From UBA6183 sp964603255 (GTDB lineage: Bacteria; Bacteroidota; Bacteroidia; UKL13-3), in the NCBI GenBank assembly GCA_964603255.1, contig CAZRVA010000028.1:1-27968 (forward strand): DNA of 27,968 bases. The letters run 5' to 3'. The notes under the pieces were generated by a model. It saw only the letters and a program-made list of their open reading frames with translations, was not told the DNA's origin and did not search any database. Both the position numbers and the translations under genes were made by a program. Shown here piece by piece: positions 7,781 through 16,344 of the stretch (the first letter of the stretch is position 1; each line of letters starts with the position of its first letter).

Positions 7781-7806
7781 TCATCCGAAGCTTTAGCGAA
7801 GGATGA
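7781..7806. repeat. Imperfect palindrome between ABC exporter and thioesterase
   Basis: TCATCC (7781-7786) pairs with GGATGA (7801-7806), with symmetrically placed GAA trinucleotides and GCT/AGC inside. No T-run follows, so it is not a normal terminator. It covers the upstream candidate ATG of the thioesterase (7782-7784), which argues against that start. It could be an RNA processing site between two genes of an operon, or a copy of a short dispersed repeat. Confidence 0.45.
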
Positions 7807-7816
7807 CAACCTCCAA

Positions 7817-9643
7817 CTAAACGAACGCTTGCATTTCACTTAACTTATGATAAACACCTTTTTGTGCAATTAAATCAGCATGCTTGCCGGTTTCAATAAT
7901 TTCACCATGCTGCATCACAACTATTAAATCGGCATGTTGTATGGTGCTTAACCTATGGGCAATTACAATGCTTGTTCTATTTTTCATTAAGTTTTGAATC
8001 GCATCTTGCACCAAACGTTCGCTTTCTGTATCTAGAGCTGAGGTAGCCTCATCCAAAATTAAAATGGGAGGATTTTTGAGTACCGCACGAGCAATGCTTA
8101 AACGTTGTCTTTGTCCTCCACTTAATCGCCCTCCTCTATCGCCAATAGTGGTGTGGTAGCCGTTTTCCATTTTTACGATAAACTCGTGTGCATTGGCAAT
8201 TTTTGCAGCTTCAATTACAGCTTCTTCGCTCACGTTACTCATACCAAATGCAATGTTGTTAAAAACAGTATCGTTAAACAAAATACTTTCTTGCGTAACA
8301 ATACCCATCATGCTATTTAAGCTAGCTAATTTAGCATCGCGTATGTCAACTCCATCAATTAAAATAGAACCCTTGGTAACATCATAAAACCTTGGTAACA
8401 AATCAGCCATGGTACTTTTTCCGGCACCACTTTGCCCTACTAAAGCAACCATTTTACCTTTAGGTATAGTTAGGTTGATGTTTTTAAGAACCTCATGTTC
8501 GGCATATTTAAAACTTACATTTTGATAAATAATACCACCTTTCAACTCACCCAACTCCACTGCATTTGGTTTCTCAGTGATGTTTACTTCGGTTTCTAAA
8601 ATGGTAAAAATACGCTCACCACTTGCAATACCACGTTGTATGTTTGTTACAGCCGATGATATATTTTTAGCCGGTACCAACACTTGAGAGAATAAAACAA
8701 TATAGGTAATAAACTCACTTGCATTCAACTCACTTTGGTTATCTAACACCAACTGTCCGCCATAAAGCAAAACACCTACCACAACACTCACTCCTAAAAA
8801 CTCGGATACAGGAGAAGCCAACTCACGTTTATTCCACATTGATTTTAATACACCACGGTAAGCACCGTTCTGAACATCAAATTTTTGTTGCACATAAGGT
8901 TGTGCGTTGAACGCCTTAATAATACGAACACCACTAATAGTTTCTTCTATAATACTTAAAATATTACCCAATAACTCTTGTCCGGTTTTGGCCTGCTTAC
9001 GTAGTTTGCGCGATATAGTGGTGATAATCAAACCAGATATTGGCAAAACAACAAGAGTAAACAAGGTTAATTTTACACTCATGGTAAACAACAAAATAAT
9101 GTAACCAATAATCATTAACGGCTCACGAAACACTACTTGTACCGAGCTTACTACCGAGTTTTCAATTTCGTTTACATCATTACTCAAACTGCTCATTAAA
9201 TCGCCTTTGCGTTGATCTTGAAAATAACCTACATGCAATTGGGTAATTTTTTTGAACAAACTTTCTCTGATATTTTTAACAACATAAGTGCGCATGTTGG
9301 TTAATACGCGTTGCGACCAATATTTAAATACATTGGCTAAAAATACTGATAACACAATTACTGCGCATACAAACTTTAACGCACCGCTTTGCCCGTACAA
9401 TTTAAATATTTGGTAGAAGTAGTAGTTAAACATGTTTTTGGCATATTCAAGATTTAATGCAAAATCGGGTTTTGCTGCTTCGTGGGTAACTTCTACTTTT
9501 TCAAAAATTACGTTTAATAAGGGTATTAATAAGGTAAAATTGAGTAAGCCAAATACCACCGCGAGTATAGCCAACACAGCATACTTGGGTACAAAACGAC
9601 TGTAAGGCTTGGCAAAAGCAAGTAATTTAAAATAGATTTTCAT
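7817..9643 (-). CDS. MsbA-like ABC exporter (fused permease and ATPase)
   Basis: A 608-residue half-transporter with an N-terminal membrane domain of about six helices (residues ~15-330) and a C-terminal ATPase. Walker A GQSGAGKST lies near residue 402, the signature LSGGQRQRL near 507, Walker B ILILDEATSALD near 525-536, and the H-loop IAHRLST near 560. It should act as an inner-membrane homodimer. The architecture and length match MsbA/lipid-type exporters. LPS core-lipid A flipping is plausible but not proven, since drug and lipid exporters look alike. The loop after the first helix (about residues 45-75) is somewhat long. It is divergent from uvrA (155 bases apart), and the thioesterase and dehydrogenase follow on the same strand after a 62-base gap, probably in one transcript. 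Confidence 0.93.
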   Translation of the reverse strand: MKIYFKLLAFAKPYSRFVPKYAVLAILAVVFGLLNFTLLIPLLNVIFEKVEVTHEAAKPDFALNLEYAKNMFNYYFYQIFKLYGQSGALKFVCAVIVLSVFLANVFKYWSQRVLTNMRTYVVKNIRESLFKKITQLHVGYFQDQRKGDLMSSLSNDVNEIENSVVSSVQVVFREPLMIIGYIILLFTMSVKLTLFTLVVLPISGLIITTISRKLRKQAKTGQELLGNILSIIEETISGVRIIKAFNAQPYVQQKFDVQNGAYRGVLKSMWNKRELASPVSEFLGVSVVVGVLLYGGQLVLDNQSELNASEFITYIVLFSQVLVPAKNISSAVTNIQRGIASGERIFTILETEVNITEKPNAVELGELKGGIIYQNVSFKYAEHEVLKNINLTIPKGKMVALVGQSGAGKSTMADLLPRFYDVTKGSILIDGVDIRDAKLASLNSMMGIVTQESILFNDTVFNNIAFGMSNVSEEAVIEAAKIANAHEFIVKMENGYHTTIGDRGGRLSGGQRQRLSIARAVLKNPPILILDEATSALDTESERLVQDAIQNLMKNRTSIVIAHRLSTIQHADLIVVMQHGEIIETGKHADLIAQKGVYHKLSEMQAFV

Positions 9644-9798
9644 TGCAATAAGGGCTGCAATTTAATCTTTTTGGCGAATATCGGTGAACACCCACGTGTG
9701 CATAAGGTGTGGGCATACGCAAAACAAAAGCCTCCTTTCAAACCTTATTAATTTGTACTATTGCAGTAGCTGTAAAACAGCATTTTTAGAGCATTGAA

Positions 9799-12633
9799 AT
9801 GAAATTTAAAACTGGAAACAAAACCAAAAATATCGAGATAAAAGGCGCAAGGGTGCACAACCTTAAAAACCTTGATGTAGAGATACAACGCAACAAATTA
9901 ACGGTAGTAACCGGTGTTAGTGGCAGCGGTAAATCAAGTTTGGTTTTTGATACTTTATATGCAGAAGGTCAACGTAGGTATGTTGAAAGTTTATCGGCTT
10001 ATGCCCGCCAATTTTTAGGCAAAATGAATAAGCCCGAGGTAGATTACATACATGGTATTTCACCTGCAATTGCCATCGAACAAAAAGTAAACACCCGTAA
10101 TCCACGAAGCACGGTAGCAACTACCACCGAAATTTATGATTATCTAAAACTATTATTTGCACGAGTGGGTGTAACCATTTCTCCAGAAAGTAATCAGCCT
10201 GTAGTGAGGCATACTATTGAAATTGTGGTTGATGAAATCGAGTCATTACCAGAAAATACTCGTGTACTTTTATTGGTTGATGTTAAAGAAAGTGCAACCG
10301 AACTCAAGAAAAAATTGGAGGTGTATTTGCAAAATGGTTTCAGTCGTTTGTTGGTTGATGGTGAAATGATTTCGATTGAAGATTTTTCCGCACAATTCAA
10401 CCCAAAAGGAAAAACCAAACCTAAGGTGTCTTTATTGATTGATAGATTTAGTGTTACCAAAGATGATGAAGAAAACCGAAACCGAATTGCAGATAGCGTG
10501 CAAACTGCCTTTTATGAAGGTAATGGTGAGTGCGAAATAGAAATTTGGAATGAGGACGAGACCAAAACACGTAAGCAATTTAACAACAGATTTGAGTTAG
10601 ACGGAATTACATTTGAAGAACCTAGTGTAAACTTCTTTAGTTTTAATAATCCTTATGGTGCCTGTAAAACTTGCGAAGGTTTTGGAAGTGTTATTGGTAT
10701 TGATGAAGACTTGGTGGTTCCGGATAAAAGCCTAAGCATTTATGCTGATGCCATTGCGCCTTGGAAAGGTGAGAAAATGAGCGAATGGAAAGCTCATTTT
10801 GTGAAGTTAAGCAGTAAAACTAAATTCCCAATACACAAACCTTACCACGAGTTAACCGATGAACAACGCGAGTTTTTATGGCGAGGTGGTAATGGTTGGG
10901 AAGGTATTGACGCTTTTTTTAAAGAACTAGAGAAACAAACTTATAAAATACAATACCGTGTTATGCTGGCTCGCTATCGCGGTAAAACAGGTTGCCCCGA
11001 TTGTAAAGGTACACGTTTGCGCAAAGATGCCGGCTATGTGAAGTTGATAGATACACACACAAAAGATTACAAACAACAAAAGTGTTTGAGCGATGTGATT
11101 TTGATGAGTATTGATCAAGCAGCTGAGTATTTTTCTCAACTTAAGCTCAATGCTCAACAACAAAAAATTGCGGAAAGAATGTTACGTGAAATCACCTCTC
11201 GCCTTTCGTTTTTACAACATGTTGGTTTGGGTTACCTTTCGCTTAATCGTTTATCAAACACACTAAGTGGTGGCGAAAGTCAACGTATAAATTTGGCCAC
11301 ATCGTTAGGCAGTAGCCTAGTGGGTTCATTGTATATTTTAGATGAGCCAAGCATTGGTTTACACAGCCGTGATACGGAAAAATTGATTAGCGTACTTACC
11401 AAATTACGCGATATTGGCAATACCGTTGTGGTGGTTGAACACGACCAAGACATCATGGAAATGGCCGATGACATTATTGATATTGGGCCATTTGCAGGTA
11501 TTTATGGTGGACAAAAAGTAGCGCAAGGCACCGTTGCCGAAATTAAAAAAGATAAAAACAGTTTAACCGGTAAATACTTAAACAATGTTGAAATGGTTCC
11601 GCTCCCCGACAAGCGCAGAAAGTGGAATGATTATGTTGAAGTAAAAGGCGCTCGTCAAAATAACTTAAAGGGTATTGATGTAAAGTTCCCGTTGCACGTG
11701 TTAAGTGTAGTTACAGGTGTGAGCGGAAGCGGCAAAACAACTCTTGTTAAAAACATTTTATTCCCGGCCCTTCAAAAACAATTGGGCAATTACACCGGAG
11801 AAAAAACAGGGGTGTTTGATAAATTAGAAGGAAACCTAAAATCTATCAAACACATTGAAATGGTTGACCAAAACCCAATTGGTAAATCATCGCGCTCCAA
11901 CCCTATTACATACATTAAAGCGTACGATGCCATCAGAGATTTGTACGCCAACTTAGCCATTAGTAAAAGTAGAGGATATAAACCACAACACTTTAGTTTT
12001 AATGTTGATGGCGGACGTTGCGAAACCTGCCAAGGCGAAGGTGAAGTTACCATTGAAATGCAGTTTATGGCCGATATACATTTGCCTTGTGAAGAATGTA
12101 AAGGAGCCCGATTTAAAGAAGAAATATTGGATTGCAAACACCATGGTAAACACATTAGCGATGTGTTAAACATGAGTGTTGACGAAGCACTGGAGTTTTT
12201 TAAAGAAGATACTTCTATCTACAACAAAATTAAGCCGTTGCAAGATGTAGGCTTAGGTTATGTGCATCTAGGACAAAGCAGTAATACTTTAAGTGGTGGC
12301 GAAGCTCAACGTGTTAAATTGGCAAGTTTCTTAGGTAAAGGAAAATCGCAAGAGCACATCTTGTTTATTTTTGATGAGCCTACCACCGGTTTACACTTTA
12401 ACGACATCAAAAAACTGATGGATTCGTTTAATGCACTTGTAAACCACGGACATACCATTATTGTTATTGAACACAACATGGATGTAATTAAATGCGCTGA
12501 TTGGGTTATTGACCTTGGTCCTGAAGCAGGAACAGATGGTGGAAACCTAGTATTTGAAGGACTTCCTGAGGATTTGGCGAAGGAAAAAAGAAGCTACACC
12601 GGAGCGTATTTGAAAGAAAAGCTAAACACGTAA
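9799..12633 (+). CDS. uvrA: Excinuclease ABC subunit A
   Basis: Damage-recognition ATPase of nucleotide excision repair, which loads UvrB onto DNA. The 944-residue length is typical. It has two ABC modules: Walker A GVSGSGKSS at about 39-47 and GVSGSGKTT at about 640-648, and signatures LSGGE at 489 and 831. Each module carries a zinc module with intact cysteine pairs: C289/C292 with C399/C402, and C741/C744 with C764/C767. Walker B regions read LYILDEPSIGLH and LFIFDEPTTGLH. The ATG at 9799 gives the expected start shortly before IEIKGARVHNLKNLDV. No LexA-like operator was recognised in the 155-base divergent region shared with the ABC exporter. No terminator was seen after the stop, so read-through into the small gene downstream is possible. 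Confidence 0.98.
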   Translation: MKFKTGNKTKNIEIKGARVHNLKNLDVEIQRNKLTVVTGVSGSGKSSLVFDTLYAEGQRRYVESLSAYARQFLGKMNKPEVDYIHGISPAIAIEQKVNTRNPRSTVATTTEIYDYLKLLFARVGVTISPESNQPVVRHTIEIVVDEIESLPENTRVLLLVDVKESATELKKKLEVYLQNGFSRLLVDGEMISIEDFSAQFNPKGKTKPKVSLLIDRFSVTKDDEENRNRIADSVQTAFYEGNGECEIEIWNEDETKTRKQFNNRFELDGITFEEPSVNFFSFNNPYGACKTCEGFGSVIGIDEDLVVPDKSLSIYADAIAPWKGEKMSEWKAHFVKLSSKTKFPIHKPYHELTDEQREFLWRGGNGWEGIDAFFKELEKQTYKIQYRVMLARYRGKTGCPDCKGTRLRKDAGYVKLIDTHTKDYKQQKCLSDVILMSIDQAAEYFSQLKLNAQQQKIAERMLREITSRLSFLQHVGLGYLSLNRLSNTLSGGESQRINLATSLGSSLVGSLYILDEPSIGLHSRDTEKLISVLTKLRDIGNTVVVVEHDQDIMEMADDIIDIGPFAGIYGGQKVAQGTVAEIKKDKNSLTGKYLNNVEMVPLPDKRRKWNDYVEVKGARQNNLKGIDVKFPLHVLSVVTGVSGSGKTTLVKNILFPALQKQLGNYTGEKTGVFDKLEGNLKSIKHIEMVDQNPIGKSSRSNPITYIKAYDAIRDLYANLAISKSRGYKPQHFSFNVDGGRCETCQGEGEVTIEMQFMADIHLPCEECKGARFKEEILDCKHHGKHISDVLNMSVDEALEFFKEDTSIYNKIKPLQDVGLGYVHLGQSSNTLSGGEAQRVKLASFLGKGKSQEHILFIFDEPTTGLHFNDIKKLMDSFNALVNHGHTIIVIEHNMDVIKCADWVIDLGPEAGTDGGNLVFEGLPEDLAKEKRSYTGAYLKEKLNT

Positions 12634-12679
12634 ATTAAAGCCAAATTAAATATCCACATAAAATTAACAGCAACTTATC

Positions 12680-12708
12680 TTGTTATTTTACCAAATGTCA
12701 TATATTTG
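12680..12708 (+). promoter_or_regulatory. Bacteroidota-type promoter for the small membrane peptide
   Basis: TTG at 12680-12682 and an exact TAnnTTTG match (TATATTTG, 12701-12708) are separated by 18 bases, close to the consensus spacing for the primary sigma factor of Bacteroidota. Transcription would begin about 10-13 bases before the ATG at 12725. This supports the reality of that short gene. Confidence 0.55.
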
Positions 12709-12724
12709 AATAAATAACAAAATC

Positions 12725-12937
12725 ATGAAACTAATAAAAATACCGGTTGCGTTGGTTGTTTTTGTGTTTAGAACGGTTGGCGTTGTTTTCTGTTTATTGC
12801 TGATAGAGCTAACGTCTTCGCGTATAGCAACATGGCTTAAAGGCAAGCGTACTATTAAATCAAACCACGTAAAACTGGATATTGATGTAATAGATTTACC
12901 CGAAGTTGGACGCAAACTTCAGAACTCGTTTAAGTAA
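12725..12937 (+). CDS. Small membrane-anchored hypothetical protein
   Basis: The peptide has 70 residues. Residues 3-28 form a strongly hydrophobic segment (IPVALVVFVFRTVGVVFCLLLIEL), most likely one transmembrane helix near the N-terminus. A basic patch (WLKGKRTIK) and a short polar tail with LDIDVIDLPEVGRKL follow. I do not recognise the family. It is supported as a gene by a good promoter match just upstream, a strong terminator 20-odd bases downstream, and the absence of any competing frame in this gap. Basic residues after the helix suggest the tail faces the cytoplasm. It follows uvrA, but the intervening promoter suggests independent expression. Confidence 0.65.
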   Translation: MKLIKIPVALVVFVFRTVGVVFCLLLIELTSSRIATWLKGKRTIKSNHVKLDIDVIDLPEVGRKLQNSFK

Positions 12938-12957
12938 AAACTTATTTTCCCTCTAAT

Positions 12958-12994
12958 AAAAAAAGCCATCCCGATTTTTTCGAGATGGCTTTTT
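12958..12994. terminator. Bidirectional terminator
   Basis: The main stem is AGCCATC (12964-12970) with GATGGCT (12984-12990), extended by an inner CG/CG pair. It is flanked by an A-run on the left and a T-run on the right. It sits between two convergent genes, the small membrane peptide and the coiled-coil protein, and can serve both. Confidence 0.85.
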
Positions 12995-13011
12995 GTTTGA
13001 TTTATTTTTTA

Positions 13012-13908
13012 TTAACGTAAAATGTAAGTAGAAGTATTTACCAAAGTACCATCAATGTATACATCAATAGTATAGTTTCCGGCAGTTAAGTTGCGCTCAT
13101 CAGTTTCAAAGCTAACTTTAACATCTTGTTTTTGTCCGTTGTAAGCAATTTTGTATGATGCTGTTGCTGCAATTTCTTCATTAGTTTCTGCAGCAGTAAA
13201 CTTAGCCATACTTGCACCTGCCAATACTTTTCCCGATGGTTCTTTAACAACCACATAAATCATTTTATCACCAGGTTCGGCAACTTTATTATCCATTACA
13301 GTTAGGCTTACATCAATTTTGTTGGTACGTTTTGCTAAGCTGGTTTCCACAAACTTACCACTGCTTTTCTTTTTAAACGAAGCCACTTTAACATACTCTG
13401 CCTTTAACTGAGACGCAGTAGCCACTTTGGTTTGAAGGCCAGTTTTTTCTTCGTTTAACTTGGTAATAGCAGCTGCTTTTTCTTCGTTTTCTTTTTTCAA
13501 CTGCTCGTTTTCAGTAATTAACTGATCAATTTTTTCTAAGTATTGCTCTTTTAATTTACGCAACTCAGCAAGTTCAGCTTGAAGTTTTTTATTCAGCTTC
13601 TCTCCGCTTTTTTCTGAAGCCAATAACTTTTTAATTTTTGCTTCTTGTGCAGAAATTTTGCCGTTTGCATCATCCAACAATGAATCTAAGTTGGCTGCAA
13701 TACCTCGGTAACTCTCTAATTCGGCACCGGTAGAAACCAATTCCTTTTCTAATTCAACTTGTACGGTAACCAACGTATCAATCTTAGAATCACGTACCGA
13801 AACCTCTTCTTTATTGTTAGTATATTGAAACACATTACCAATTAAAGATAGAAGTAACAGTGCTATTAATAAGTACTGTGTTGATTTGTTTTGCTTTTGA
13901 TTTTCCAT
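13012..13908 (-). CDS. Membrane-anchored coiled-coil protein
   Basis: The protein has 298 residues from the ATG at 13908, preceded by an in-frame codon that would give a poor N-terminus. A short polar Asn/Gln/Lys start leads into one transmembrane helix (YLLIALLLLSLIGNVF, about residues 11-26). A long heptad-rich coiled coil follows, covering about residues 45-165 and full of Glu, Lys and Leu. The last 120 residues (from about KKKSSGKFVETS) are beta-rich, with DVSLTVMDN, KMIYVVVKEPSGKVL and NYTIDVYIDGTLVNTSTYI suggesting an immunoglobulin-like domain outside the cytoplasm. I recognise no named family. The design, a membrane anchor with a rod and a globular head, fits a periplasmic scaffold or tether. 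It is divergent from lpxB, 80 bases apart. Confidence 0.85.
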   Translation of the reverse strand: MENQKQNKSTQYLLIALLLLSLIGNVFQYTNNKEEVSVRDSKIDTLVTVQVELEKELVSTGAELESYRGIAANLDSLLDDANGKISAQEAKIKKLLASEKSGEKLNKKLQAELAELRKLKEQYLEKIDQLITENEQLKKENEEKAAAITKLNEEKTGLQTKVATASQLKAEYVKVASFKKKSSGKFVETSLAKRTNKIDVSLTVMDNKVAEPGDKMIYVVVKEPSGKVLAGASMAKFTAAETNEEIAATASYKIAYNGQKQDVKVSFETDERNLTAGNYTIDVYIDGTLVNTSTYILR

Positions 13909-13988
13909 GGTGTTAGAATTTATTAATTTTATCAAAAATAGTTTTTAGCGTGTAGTTTAAAAACAGTTTACTAAAATTGTGCCATCAG

Positions 13989-15098
13989 ATGAAATATTTT
14001 TTAATAGCAGGCGAAGCTTCGGGCGATTTACATGGAGCTAATTTAATCAAGTCTATCAAACAAAAAGATGCCAATGCCGAGTTTAGGTATTGGGGCGGTG
14101 ATTTGATGCAAAATGAAGCTGCAGGATTGTTGATGCACTACAAACAAGTAAGCATCATGGGCTTTGTTGAAGTGCTTTTAAACCTGCGTAGTATATTGGG
14201 TAACATCAGTATATGTAAGCAACAAATTGAGGAATTTAACCCCGATGTGGTGATATTGATTGATTACCCGGGATTTAATTTACGGATAGCGGAGTTTTGT
14301 AAATCAAAAAATATTATAACAGTTTATTACATCGCGCCTAAAATTTGGGCTTGGAAAGAAAACAGAGGAAAAAAACTAGAGCAGTATGTTGATTTACTCT
14401 TGCTTATTTTTCCTTTCGAAATTTCTTATTTTGAGAAATGGCGTGTCAAAACGAGATACGTTGGCAACCCATTGCTGGATGCCATAACCAACCATAAACC
14501 CGATGATGTGTTTAAACAAACTTACGTAACCAATCAAAAACCCATTATTGCTTTATTACCCGGTAGTAGAAAACAAGAAATTAACCGCATTTTACCTTTA
14601 ATGATGCAAGCAATGAGCCGTTTTCCAAACCATCAGTTTATTATTGGTGGAGCTCCGGGTATGGATGCCGAGTTTTACAAACCATTTTTAAACCAACAGG
14701 TTAACGTAGTATTTGGCAAAACATACGATTTAATGATGCATGCTGAAGGTGCTATTGTTTGCAGCGGAACCGCTACTTTAGAAACAGCCTTGTACAACGT
14801 GCCACAGGTTTGTGGTTACGTGGCTAACCCGGTTTCATACCGCATTGCACGTATGTTGGTTAAAAACATCAAGTACATTTCGTTGGTAAATTTATGTTTG
14901 GATAAACCTGCTATTGTTGAGTTGATTCAAAACGACTTTACTGTTGATAAGGTAACAGATGAGTTAAAAGCAGTATTGCCGGGCGGCAGTAAACATCAAG
15001 GTTTAATGAGTGATTACCAAAAACTTCGCGCTGATTTGGGCGGAGAAGGTGCTAGTAACAAAGCCGCTGATGCGGTGTTGGAATTAATCAAACAATAA
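13989..15098 (+). CDS. lpxB: Lipid-A-disaccharide synthase
   Basis: GT-B glycosyltransferase (family GT19) that joins UDP-2,3-diacylglucosamine and lipid X to form the lipid A disaccharide, at the inner face of the inner membrane. Family blocks are clear: FLIAGEASGDLHGANL at the N-terminus, SIMGFVEVL, VVILIDYPGFNLRIAEF, YYIAPKIWAWKENR, RYVGNPLLDAI, ALLPGSRKQEI and CSGTATLETALYNVPQV. The length of 369 residues is normal. The in-frame TTG at 13977 is rejected in favour of ATG 13989, which puts MKYFLIAGE at the start. A terminator follows directly. The gene shows that the organism makes LPS. surE, a common lpxB neighbour in this phylum, is not here. Confidence 0.97.
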   Translation: MKYFLIAGEASGDLHGANLIKSIKQKDANAEFRYWGGDLMQNEAAGLLMHYKQVSIMGFVEVLLNLRSILGNISICKQQIEEFNPDVVILIDYPGFNLRIAEFCKSKNIITVYYIAPKIWAWKENRGKKLEQYVDLLLLIFPFEISYFEKWRVKTRYVGNPLLDAITNHKPDDVFKQTYVTNQKPIIALLPGSRKQEINRILPLMMQAMSRFPNHQFIIGGAPGMDAEFYKPFLNQQVNVVFGKTYDLMMHAEGAIVCSGTATLETALYNVPQVCGYVANPVSYRIARMLVKNIKYISLVNLCLDKPAIVELIQNDFTVDKVTDELKAVLPGGSKHQGLMSDYQKLRADLGGEGASNKAADAVLELIKQ

Positions 15099-15127
15099 AA
15101 GCCGTTGCACAATGTACAACGGCTTTT
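15097..15127. terminator. Bidirectional terminator after lpxB
   Basis: GCCGTTG (15101-15107) pairs with CAACGGC (15117-15123), extended by AAAA/TTTT on the outside. It overlaps the end of the lpxB stop codon and lies 30 bases beyond the convergent small basic gene, so it can end both transcripts. Confidence 0.85.
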
Positions 15128-15156
15128 ATAATATAAGGCACTTGCGCACCAAGTAA

Positions 15157-15297
15157 TTATTCTTCGATAACTACTACTTTGTCTTTGTTAGGAGATACTA
15201 CTTTAACAACAGCGTTGTTCAATTTTAAACCTTGTGTACGTAATCTTGACACAGTTCTGTTTTTCTTTTCTTTTCTTTTGTATCTTGTAAATGCCAT
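15157..15297 (-). CDS. Very basic 46-residue protein, possibly ribosomal
   Basis: The protein has 46 residues. The N-terminal half is dense in Lys and Arg (about ten in the first 22), as in KRKEKKNRTVSRLRTQG, and the C-terminal half is a short hydrophobic, strand-like segment ending in VVVIEE. There is no signal peptide or membrane helix. The ATG at 15297 is preferred over a longer frame from 15348 because a promoter match (15318-15348) lies within that extension. Size, charge and a dedicated promoter resemble small ribosomal proteins. A Bacteroidota-specific large-subunit protein, bL38, has been described, and this could be it, but I do not remember that sequence well enough to assign it. 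It might otherwise be an RNA- or DNA-binding peptide. Confidence 0.7.
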   Translation of the reverse strand: MAFTRYKRKEKKNRTVSRLRTQGLKLNNAVVKVVSPNKDKVVVIEE

Positions 15298-15317
15298 GAC
15301 AATTATTTTTAGGTGTG

Positions 15318-15348
15318 CGAAAGTATGAATAGTTTTTATTGTTTGCAA
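15318..15348 (-). promoter_or_regulatory. Promoter for the small basic protein
   Basis: On the minus strand TTG (15346-15348) is followed after exactly 20 bases by TACTTTCG (15318-15325), one mismatch from TAnnTTTG. Spacing and composition fit the Bacteroidota primary sigma promoter. The leader would be about 15 bases long. Confidence 0.55.
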
Positions 15349-15501
15349 GTTTTATCCAAAAAAAGTCTGATTTTCTTGTGAATCGCTCATCAAAACCGAA
15401 CTTATTTTGCTAGCAACGCTGGGTAGTGCAAGTATACAATATTTTAAATACCGTTTAAATAGCATTAATTTGCCAACCAAAGGCAGCATATCTCCTACTT
15501 T

Positions 15502-16323
15502 ATGATTAGTATTATTACAGCCGTTCATAACCAATTGGAAATGAACAAAATTTTCCTTGAAAACTTGCGCAAATACACGGTTAACCCTTTCGAGTTGATT
15601 ATTATTGATAACAACTCAACCGATGGTACACGCGAGTTTTTTGAGCAAGAAGGCGCTGTAGTAATCGCCAATAAAGCCAATTACAGTTATCCTTACACCC
15701 AAAACCAAGGCATAAAAGTAGCTAAATACAATTTATTTGCCTTTTTGAATAATGATATTATTGTTTGTCCGGAATGGGACCAAAAAATAATAGAAAGCAT
15801 GCAGGTTAACGGACTCGATTTAATTACCGTTTGTGGTATTGAACGTGTTGAAACGCCTGAATTAACCAAGAAGTTGGGTCGTAAATGGAAACGTATCAAA
15901 AATATTTTAAAGCAATTTGGGTTAAGTAAGTTTAACCTAACCTTGATGCATAAATTGATGTACGGCAACTGGGAAGATTTTAACAACAAACGTCAACAAC
16001 AATTTAAAAACAAGGTTGTTGAAGGATTTGTAGGCAACTCGGTTATTTTTAACCGCACCGCTTTAAATAAAATTGGTTTGTGGGATGAGCGCATACAAGG
16101 TGCCGATTTTGATATTTACATGCGCAGCAAAAAACGCAATCTAGAATTTGGCGATATAAAACCTTGCCACATCGCCTTAAATGTATTTAATCACCACTAC
16201 ATTCGGATTACAGCAAAGTCTAAACCTCCTGTTTTTGCTGATGCAGCAAACATGATTGCATTAGAAGAAAAATGGAGTGAAGCAGAAAGAAAGTTGTTGC
16301 TAAAAGATAATGTGACGACTTAA
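15502..16323 (+). CDS. Family 2 glycosyltransferase
   Basis: A 273-residue GT-A fold enzyme of the GT2 type. It opens with MISIITAVHNQ, and the nucleotide-sugar site shows LIIIDNNSTDGT at about residues 32-43. The DxD position appears as FLNNDIIV at about 80-87, a common NND variant. WDERIQGADFDIYMR (about 198-212) is the acceptor/catalytic ED-like region. No membrane helices are seen, so it is likely soluble or peripheral at the inner membrane. It probably adds a sugar to LPS, capsule or a glycoprotein, but donor and acceptor cannot be read from sequence. It stands alone rather than in a sugar-biosynthesis cluster, and lpxB nearby is only weak context. No clear terminator was found after it. 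Confidence 0.9.
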   Translation: MISIITAVHNQLEMNKIFLENLRKYTVNPFELIIIDNNSTDGTREFFEQEGAVVIANKANYSYPYTQNQGIKVAKYNLFAFLNNDIIVCPEWDQKIIESMQVNGLDLITVCGIERVETPELTKKLGRKWKRIKNILKQFGLSKFNLTLMHKLMYGNWEDFNNKRQQQFKNKVVEGFVGNSVIFNRTALNKIGLWDERIQGADFDIYMRSKKRNLEFGDIKPCHIALNVFNHHYIRITAKSKPPVFADAANMIALEEKWSEAERKLLLKDNVTT

Positions 16324-16344
16324 TGGATCTAGGTAAGTTTTTTC

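Noticed and set aside
9680..9715. Possible palindrome (CCCAC...GTGGG) in the uvrA / ABC exporter divergent region as an SOS operator
   Set aside because: Only five bases pair, and no known LexA box for this phylum fits it, so it is too weak to call.
13977..13988. TTG start four codons upstream of lpxB ATG
   Set aside because: The extension MCHQ is not part of the family, and the ATG at 13989 gives the normal start.
15480..15502. TACTTTAT as a promoter for the glycosyltransferase
   Set aside because: The box overlaps the start codon, the nearest TTG is 23 bases away, and the last base of the box differs, so the match is too poor.
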